Below, one piece after another: positions 58,609 to 64,000 of a stretch of DNA of 64,000 nucleotides; within the stretch, counting starts at the first letter, position 1, and every line of letters starts with the position of its first letter. A program made the position numbers and the translations under genes. Origin of the DNA: Pseudobdellovibrionaceae bacterium (GTDB lineage Bacteria > Bdellovibrionota > Bdellovibrionia > Bdellovibrionales > Bdellovibrionaceae); NCBI GenBank assembly GCA_019637955.1, contig JAHBUS010000006.1, positions 160,750 through 224,749 on the forward strand, given 5' to 3'. The notes beneath the pieces were generated by a model. That model searched no databases. It was not told the DNA's origin and worked only from the letters and a program-made list of their open reading frames with translations.

Positions 58609-58683
58609 TGGAGCCCGTGATCGGAGCCGAACCGACGACCTCACCCTTACCAAGGGTGTGCTCTACCACTGAGCTACACGGGC
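58609..58683 (-). tRNA. tRNA-Thr (GGT anticodon)
   Basis: A 75-base cloverleaf with acceptor GCCCGTG/CACGGGC, discriminator T, encoded CCA and anticodon loop CTTGGTAA. T arm GTCGGTTCGGCTCCGAT. Confidence 0.96.
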
Positions 58684-58690
58684 CGAAAAT

Positions 58691-58767
58691 TGGAGCGGGT
58701 GACCGGTCTCGAACCGGCAACCCTCAGCTTGGAAGGCTGATACTCTAGCCAATTGAGCTACACCCGC
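58691..58767 (-). tRNA. tRNA-Gly (TCC anticodon)
   Basis: A 77-base cloverleaf with acceptor GCGGGTG/CACCCGC, discriminator T, encoded CCA and anticodon loop CTTCCAA. Seven bases upstream of tRNA-Thr (GGT). Confidence 0.96.
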
Positions 58768-58866
58768 CCACGCCTCAGCCCAACATCGAAAAGTGTCCAA
58801 CCCTTTGGCTCAGCCAGCAGATTGAAACACCCTTTTTATCGAACATCAACACCCAGAGCCTTCAAT

Positions 58867-58952
58867 TGGTGGAGAGAGAAGGATTCGAACCTTCGTAGGC
58901 GCGAGCCAGCAGATTTACAGTCTGCCCCCTTTAGCCACTCGGGCATCTCTCC
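58867..58952 (-). tRNA. tRNA-Tyr (GTA anticodon)
   Basis: An 86-base class II tRNA with long variable arm: acceptor GGAGAGA/TCTCTCC, discriminator A, encoded CCA, anticodon loop CTGTAAA. Confidence 0.96.
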
Positions 58953-58971
58953 ATTTGAAGACTCTAAGAAT

Positions 58972-59047
58972 TGGAGCTGGTTATGGGACTCGAACCCGCA
59001 ACCTGCTGATTACAAATCAGCTGCTCTACCAATTGAGCTAAACCAGC
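58972..59047 (-). tRNA. tRNA-Thr (TGT anticodon)
   Basis: A 76-base cloverleaf with acceptor GCTGGTT/AACCAGC, discriminator T, encoded CCA and anticodon loop TTTGTAA. First of the cluster Thr-Tyr-Gly-Thr-tuf-Trp, 61 bases after the rlmB stop. Confidence 0.96.
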
Positions 59048-59108
59048 CTCTTTTGAGCCACGAAGGGTGAGTTTTATGGAGAAGAGCGAGCAGAGTCAAA
59101 GGGATTGA

Positions 59109-59999
59109 TTAAGATTTTTCATTCGTCTTGCGAGTGCGTTGACGGAGTGTCTCGGTCAAGGCGATGGCGGTGGCCACCGAAGCGTTGTAGCTCGCCGCAG
59201 CACTGACCTGAGGAATGCTCACTAATTCATCACAAAGGCGCTCGGTCGTGCTTCGCAGACCCTTGTCTTCGGCGCCCACGCACCAGACCACCTTTTCGGG
59301 GATGTTTTGGTCGAAAAGCGTGCGCTTTCCTTTATGGCTGAGACCGAAAACCCAGTAACCCTGCTTCTTGAGAGTTTCGAGGTGACCCGCGAAGTTGGTC
59401 GTCTCCTCGACGGGAACGTGCTCGGCGCCGCCGCAGGCGACTTTGTGAACGGTGGCCGTGAGGCCAACCGCGCGGTCTTCGGGAATCAGCAGGCCCTTCA
59501 CGCCCATCAGCCATGAGGTGCGCAGGATCGCGCCGAGATTGTGCGGATCTTCGATGCCGTCGAGCACCAGAACGGTGGCTTCACGCGCGCGCTCAAGCTC
59601 GCTCCAATCAATTTCGGGACGAAAATCAACCGTGAGGATCGCCCCTTGGTGCGACCCGAAACGGTCCAGTGTCGAATCGGGAACGACTTTGGGTGAAAGC
59701 CCCTGAGGCCGCAGATCCTGAGCGATTTTTTTGAGATCCTGGCTCGACTCCCAACCTTGTTTCATCCACAGCTCTTTGCAGTGTTTGGGATGCGTGGCGA
59801 TCGCTTCCAAAATCGCGTGCGTGCCGATCAGCACGCGGTGATTTTTGGGAATCTCGATGAAACCCGAACGCGAGGGTTTGGCTTCGGGGGCACGAGGAGG
59901 AGCGCCCTTGGGAGCCGGCTTTCCGCTGGTGCGAGCGCTTTTTTGGGCGTCGGCAAAACGGGTGTTGGCTTTTTGCGGCTGTTTCTTTTGCTTTTTCAT
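59109..59999 (-). CDS. rlmB: 23S rRNA 2'-O-methyltransferase RlmB (TrmH/SpoU family)
   Basis: The 296-residue protein has a basic disordered N terminus (about 1-50), a substrate-binding domain and the SPOUT domain with LVLDGIEDPHNLGAILRT (motif 1), WCVGAEDKGLRSTTERLCDE (motif 2) and IPQVSAAASYNASVATAIAL (motif 3, with SYN in place of SLN). RlmB methylates G2251 in E. coli 23S rRNA. The gene follows pyrF by seven bases. Confidence 0.85.
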   Translation of the reverse strand: MKKQKKQPQKANTRFADAQKSARTSGKPAPKGAPPRAPEAKPSRSGFIEIPKNHRVLIGTHAILEAIATHPKHCKELWMKQGWESSQDLKKIAQDLRPQGLSPKVVPDSTLDRFGSHQGAILTVDFRPEIDWSELERAREATVLVLDGIEDPHNLGAILRTSWLMGVKGLLIPEDRAVGLTATVHKVACGGAEHVPVEETTNFAGHLETLKKQGYWVFGLSHKGKRTLFDQNIPEKVVWCVGAEDKGLRSTTERLCDELVSIPQVSAAASYNASVATAIALTETLRQRTRKTNEKS

Positions 60000-60006
60000 C
60001 GAGAAC

Positions 60007-60720
60007 TCATTTCTTCTTCATCATGGCGACCGAATAATCGAGGGCCGCTTTGCGAGGGTTCGGAGATTCAATAATGGGGCGGGCCACGACAAGCGCCGAG
60101 GCTCCGTGGGCCGTCGCCTCCGCGGGGCCCATCACGCGCTTCTGGTCGCCCGCTTCTTCGAGCGTGAAGCGAATCCCGGGCGTGACGAGATAAAGGCCTT
60201 TGTCGCGAAGATCCGCGAGCTCTTCGCCCGAGCAGACGATGCCGGTCAAGCCGCACTCTTTGACGAGATCGGCCAGCTGGACCACGTGCTCGCGGATGCT
60301 TTGGTCTTTGAGAACCGGCGGAAGCGTTTCGGCGGAAAAGCTCGTGAGCATGGTCACACAGAGAATTTTAAAGGGGCGGGTTTGGTTGAGCTCGCGCTCG
60401 AGCTCCGCGAGCGCTTTGAGCGCCTCTTTGCCCGCCTGCGCGTGCACGGTGACCAGCGAAGCGCCCGACTCAAAACTCGCGCGGACCGCCGCCACCATCG
60501 TCGACGGAATGTCGAAAAACTTGCAGTCGACAAACACCGGACTCTCGGCCGCGATCTCGCGGATCAGGGCCTCGCCGTAGCGGTGCACGAGCCGCGGACC
60601 CACCTTGAACGCACCCACCACGTCGGCCAAATCACGCACGAGTTCCAAGGCACGCTCACGGGTGTCGACATCAAGGCCGACGATGAGCGGATTGGATTCA
60701 AGCATGCGGGGGATGGCCAT
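60007..60720 (-). CDS. pyrF: Orotidine 5'-phosphate decarboxylase
   Basis: The 237-residue TIM-barrel enzyme makes UMP, the last step of de novo pyrimidine synthesis. Conserved GLDVDTRERALELV and the catalytic FVDCKFFDIPSTM (D-x-K-x-x-D) are present, along with a C-terminal phosphate-binding region (LVVARPIIESPNP). AAAGGA precedes the ATG. Located in an operon with proS and rlmB. Confidence 0.95.
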   Translation of the reverse strand: MAIPRMLESNPLIVGLDVDTRERALELVRDLADVVGAFKVGPRLVHRYGEALIREIAAESPVFVDCKFFDIPSTMVAAVRASFESGASLVTVHAQAGKEALKALAELERELNQTRPFKILCVTMLTSFSAETLPPVLKDQSIREHVVQLADLVKECGLTGIVCSGEELADLRDKGLYLVTPGIRFTLEEAGDQKRVMGPAEATAHGASALVVARPIIESPNPRKAALDYSVAMMKKK

Positions 60721-60733
60721 GACAGTTCCTTTC

Positions 60734-62464
60734 TTAGCCGAGGACTTCGCGGATCGCGCCCATCACCTGATCGGGAGCGACTTTTTTAACTTCTTTGGTT
60801 TTGCGGTTCACGACTTCGACCTGGTTTTGATCGAGGCCTTTTTTGCCGATCACCACGCGCACGGGCATTCCGAGCAGGTCCGCATCTTTGAACTTCACGC
60901 CGGGACGCTCTTCGCGATCATCGACCAGAACATCCAAACGCATCGACTCCAGCTCTTTTTCAAGACTGTTCGAAAGGCCCATCACTTTGTCGTCATTGGT
61001 GTCCAAAACGCAGATGTGAACGTGGTAAGGCGCGATCGACTTGGGCCAGATGATGCCGTCGGCATCATGGCTCTGCTCGATCGTGGCCTGCACGGTGCGC
61101 GTGACGCCGATGCCGTAGCAGCCCATCTCGATGGGCATCGCCTTGCCGTCTTTACTGAGATAGGTCGCGTTCATTTTTTGCGAGTACTTGGTGCCCAAGT
61201 AGAACACGTGGCCGACTTCGATCCCGCGGTAAGCTTTGAGAAAGCCCTTGCCGTTCGGGTCCTTGTCGCCCTCGCGGGCCATGCGCAAATCCGCGATCTT
61301 CGCGGGTTTGAAATCGCGGCCGTGATTGACGTTTTTCAAATGGAAGCCGTCTTTGTTGGCGCCCACGATGTAGTTTTTAAGACCCTGAACGCCGTTGTCC
61401 ATGTAGACCGGAATTTCGAGGCCGACGGGGCCGCACGAGCCGGGCCAAGCCTTGCTCACCTGCTTGACCTCTTCGTCGGTCAGCATTTGCGGCGGGTTGG
61501 TCATGCCGAGAACATTTTTGAGTTTGACGGGGTTGAGCTCATCCGAACCGCGCAGCAAAACCGCGATGGCTTTGAGATCTTTGTTTTTGGGATCTTGGCC
61601 TTCGTTGGTCGAGAAAAAAAGAGTTTTAACAAGATCGCGCTCGCCCACGCCGGTGAATTTGGCCAGGTTCGCGATGGTCTTTTGACCGGGCGTCGCGAAC
61701 TCCTCGACGGGCTTTTCGGCCTCGCTCGAGACGTGCGGAGCCGGGTCGATCGCGGGGCACACTTCGATATTGGCCGCAAAGTCAGAGCCGTCCGAAACGA
61801 GCAGCGCATCTTCACCCGCATCGGCGAGCAGTTGGAATTCGTGCGTCTGCGAGCCGCCAATATTGCCGGCATCCGCCTGCACGATGCGGTACTGAAGGCC
61901 CAAACGGTCAAAGATCGCCTGGTAGGCCTGGTACATGGATTCGTAGGCCTTGAGCGCGCCCTCCTGGTCGATATCGAAGCTGTAGGCGTCTTTCATTGAG
62001 AATTCGCGTCCGCGCATCAAACCGAAGCGGGGGCGAATTTCGTCGCGGTACTTGGTTTGGATTTGGTAGAGGTTGCGGGGCAAATCGCGGTACGACTTGA
62101 TGTCGTGACGAGCGTAATCGGTCACGGCCTCTTCGTGCGTGGCGCCCAAACAGAACCATTGGTCATTGCGGTTTTTGAATTTGAGCAAACCCGCGCCCAT
62201 TTCGGTCCAGCGGTTGGTCTCTTCCCAAAGCGCTTGGGGATGCACCATCGGCATCAGGATTTCGGTGCAACCGCGCTTGTCGAGCTCTTCGCGGATGATG
62301 GCTTCGAACTTGCGGATCGCGCGCAGGGCGAGATTTCCGTAAGTGTACAGACCCGGCGCCAATTTCTGGATGTAGCCGCCGCGGACCATCAGCTTGTGCG
62401 AGGGAATCTCGGCGTCGCCGGGAGCTTCTTTCATGGTGAAAATGTGCGTCTTGGTCCACTTCAT
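60734..62464 (-). CDS. proS: Prolyl-tRNA synthetase
   Basis: The 576-residue class II synthetase has the motif-2 region (RPRFGLMRGREFSMKDAYSF), an inserted editing domain (about 230-390), and the C-terminal anticodon-binding domain (YHVHICVLDTNDD onward). It charges tRNA-Pro. The length is that of the bacterial type with INS domain. Its ATG overlaps the stop of the NtrX-like gene (ATGA), an unusual coupling of a regulator to a housekeeping enzyme. Confidence 0.96.
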   Translation of the reverse strand: MKWTKTHIFTMKEAPGDAEIPSHKLMVRGGYIQKLAPGLYTYGNLALRAIRKFEAIIREELDKRGCTEILMPMVHPQALWEETNRWTEMGAGLLKFKNRNDQWFCLGATHEEAVTDYARHDIKSYRDLPRNLYQIQTKYRDEIRPRFGLMRGREFSMKDAYSFDIDQEGALKAYESMYQAYQAIFDRLGLQYRIVQADAGNIGGSQTHEFQLLADAGEDALLVSDGSDFAANIEVCPAIDPAPHVSSEAEKPVEEFATPGQKTIANLAKFTGVGERDLVKTLFFSTNEGQDPKNKDLKAIAVLLRGSDELNPVKLKNVLGMTNPPQMLTDEEVKQVSKAWPGSCGPVGLEIPVYMDNGVQGLKNYIVGANKDGFHLKNVNHGRDFKPAKIADLRMAREGDKDPNGKGFLKAYRGIEVGHVFYLGTKYSQKMNATYLSKDGKAMPIEMGCYGIGVTRTVQATIEQSHDADGIIWPKSIAPYHVHICVLDTNDDKVMGLSNSLEKELESMRLDVLVDDREERPGVKFKDADLLGMPVRVVIGKKGLDQNQVEVVNRKTKEVKKVAPDQVMGAIREVLG

Positions 62465-63846
62465 ACTTGGTCGTCGTTTCCTTTTTGAGTTTCGATGCCG
62501 AAGGCTTTGATTTTACGGTGCAGGTAACTGCGCTCCAGCCCAATCATCTCCGCCGTGCGCGAAATGTTGCCGTTGTTCTCTTGGATTTTGGCGAGCAAGA
62601 AATCCTTTTCAAACGCCGCGCGGGCTTCACGGAAGGTGTTGAAATCCGTGTTCGAGGAACCGCCGCCCACCGCCAGACCGGCGAAACGCAAGTCGTGCAC
62701 GTCGACGAATTCGCCGGGAGTCAGGATGTACACGCGCTCGAGGAAGTTTTTAAGTTCAAGCACGTTGCCGGGCCAGCCGTACTCGAGCATCGCTTCGATC
62801 GCCTTGGGTGAAAACTCTTTGCGCGGGAAGCGGCCGTCTTTGGCGACCCCGTCCGAGAAGTGCGACACCAGGGCGGGAATGTCTTCGGGATGCTCGCGCA
62901 AAGCGGGCACGTTAAAGGGCACGACGTTCAAGCGGTGGTACAGGTCTTCGCGGAATTTGCCTTGCCCGATGAGCTGCTCGAGATTCTCGCCGGTGGCCGC
63001 GATCACGCGGACATCAATCGGGATCAACTCGTGACCGCCGACGCGTTGAAAACGGCGCTCTTGCAGCACGCGGAGCAAGCGCTCTTGGGCTTTCAGAGAG
63101 AGGTCGGCGACTTCATCCAGGAACAGCGTTCCACCGCTCGCAAGCTCGAGCTTTCCTTTTTGCGCTTTTTCGGCACCGGGGAAGGCGCCCTTTTCGTAAC
63201 CGAAAAGATCGGTTTCGATGAGGTCTTCCGGCAGGTTGCCACAAGCCACTTCAACAAAGGGGCGGCCCGCGCGGGTGCTCATGTAGTGGATGTTTTGCGC
63301 GACCAGGGCTTTGCCCGAGCCGTTTTCGCCCATGAGCAGAACCCATGACTGCGTGGGTGCCACGCGCGCGATCATTTGCTTGAGCGCGATCATCTTGGGC
63401 GCCTCGCCGATCAAGGCGATGCTTCGGCGCAGGCGGCTCAAGAGCGCTTCTTTTTCGTCACGCTCCTGCTGGTACTGCAGGATGTTCGAGATGCAGATCA
63501 AAATTTTGTCCATCGACAGCGGCTTTTCGATAAAGTCCCAGGCGCCGAGCTTGGTCGCTTTGACGGCGGTCTCAATCGTGCCGTGGCCCGAGATCATCAC
63601 GAACTCGATGTTCGGAAAATGTTTGCGCGCGGTCGTCAGCACTTCAATGCCATCGAGGCTTCCGGGCATCCAGATGTCGAGAAAAACGACTTCGGGCTGA
63701 AAGCTGCGCATCGCTTCGATGCCGGAATCGGCGTCGTGAGCGGTTTGAACCTGATGGCCTTCGTCTTTGAGCGTGGCCGAGAGAACTTCGCGGATGGGAA
63801 GTTCGTCATCGATGATGAGAATTTTCGCCGGACGGACGGATGTCAT
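62461..63846 (-). CDS. NtrC/NtrX-family response regulator with variant GAFTGA loop
   Basis: The 461-residue protein has a receiver (1-120, phospho-acceptor D57 in [15 protein letters not shown]108), an AAA+ domain (about 145-380; Walker A GENGSGKA at 173-180, Walker [10 protein letters not shown], sensor region GWPGNVLEL) and a C-terminal Fis-type helix-turn-helix (about 420-452, [20 protein letters not shown]). The sigma-54-contact loop reads GAFPGA (220-225) instead of GAFTGA. Threonine is normally essential there, so sigma-54 activation may be lost or altered, as in NtrX-like repressors. A kinase gene lies directly upstream. Confidence 0.9.
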   Translation of the reverse strand: MTSVRPAKILIIDDELPIREVLSATLKDEGHQVQTAHDADSGIEAMRSFQPEVVFLDIWMPGSLDGIEVLTTARKHFPNIEFVMISGHGTIETAVKATKLGAWDFIEKPLSMDKILICISNILQYQQERDEKEALLSRLRRSIALIGEAPKMIALKQMIARVAPTQSWVLLMGENGSGKALVAQNIHYMSTRAGRPFVEVACGNLPEDLIETDLFGYEKGAFPGAEKAQKGKLELASGGTLFLDEVADLSLKAQERLLRVLQERRFQRVGGHELIPIDVRVIAATGENLEQLIGQGKFREDLYHRLNVVPFNVPALREHPEDIPALVSHFSDGVAKDGRFPRKEFSPKAIEAMLEYGWPGNVLELKNFLERVYILTPGEFVDVHDLRFAGLAVGGGSSNTDFNTFREARAAFEKDFLLAKIQENNGNISRTAEMIGLERSYLHRKIKAFGIETQKGNDDQV

Positions 63847-63911
63847 GAAGCACTTCCTTGCTGGGCGCCAGAGCGTCGATGGTTTTTTGATCTGGTTTTC
63901 AGATTTGGCGC

Positions 63912-64000
63912 TTATTCAGATTTATCAGAACGCTCGGACGGAGTCCATGCGTCTACTTCACTGACGGGAAGTTCAATAATCATTTTGGTGCCGCGTCCAG
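63912..64000 (-). CDS. Sensor histidine kinase, C-terminal fragment (partial)
   Basis: The last 28 codons of a gene that continues beyond the right edge. They read GRGTKMIIELPVSEVDAWTP..., the end of a HATPase_c domain (G-x-G-T followed by a hydrophobic strand and LP). It is 65 bases upstream of the NtrX-like gene on the same strand, so it is probably its NtrY/NtrB-type partner. Confidence 0.7.
   Translation of the reverse strand, partial: GRGTKMIIELPVSEVDAWTPSERSDKSE

Noticed and set aside
59048..59108. Additional tRNA or promoter between rlmB and tRNA-Thr
   Set aside because: The 61-base spacer contains no cloverleaf and no consensus promoter, so the tRNA cluster promoter was not assigned.

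Overview
The window is a Gram-negative chromosomal segment of fairly high GC, almost fully coding. Lipoproteins with lipoboxes, an outer-membrane barrel, MASE3 and CHASE3 hybrid kinases, a CheA fragment and an NtrX-like regulator fit Bdellovibrionota (a Bdellovibrio-like lineage) or a related deltaproteobacterial group. No rRNA, CRISPR array, transposase, integrase or phage gene is visible, so the lineage is an inference from gene style and order only.

Positions 1-23.9 kb are an accessory region. On the minus strand from the left edge are the 5' part of cheA, a CHASE3-GAF hybrid kinase, an operon of OmpR-type regulator, sensor kinase and FUSC-type exporter (7.1-3.2 kb), and two lipoproteins with an alpha/beta hydrolase. 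Next is a zinc/manganese-type import cluster (15.05-11.8 kb: His-rich small membrane protein, outer-membrane barrel, binding protein, permease) ending in a MASE3 hybrid kinase and lacking an ATPase gene. A secreted terpene-cyclase-like toroid protein, an RGG-tailed protein, and an operon of YqcI/YcgG-type haem N-hydroxylase, DUF1989 protein and hemerythrin follow. Last come a Gfo/Idh/MocA oxidoreductase, a DUF4287-SRPBCC protein with a histone-H1-like tail, a DUF72 protein and a TlpA-type thioredoxin.

Positions 24-57 kb hold the translation/transcription superlocus, all core genes on the minus strand. In transcription order: tRNA-Thr, Tyr, Gly, Thr, tuf, tRNA-Trp, secE, nusG; rplK, rplA, rplJ, rplL; rpoB, rpoC; rpsL, rpsG, fusA; the S10 block (rpsJ to rpsQ); the spc block (rplN to secY, adk); and the alpha block (rpmJ to rplQ). 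rplX (L24) is absent from its usual place between rplN and rplE, and infA and map are not present near adk/rpmJ. Three non-core genes interrupt the classical order: a secreted SelO-like kinase-fold protein between nusG and rplK, and two lipoproteins between rplL and rpoB. Good promoter-like sequences lie upstream of rpsJ, rpsL and rpoB, and hairpin terminators end most units.

Positions 59-64 kb, also minus strand, run from an NtrB/NtrY-type kinase fragment at the right edge through an NtrX-like regulator, proS, pyrF and rlmB, then into the tRNA-tuf cluster.

Most interesting are the secreted SelO-like protein, the N-hydroxylase/DUF1989/hemerythrin operon, the secreted cyclase-like protein, the missing rplX, and unusual RNA-level structures in the leaders of tuf, rplK, rpsJ and the hemerythrin gene.
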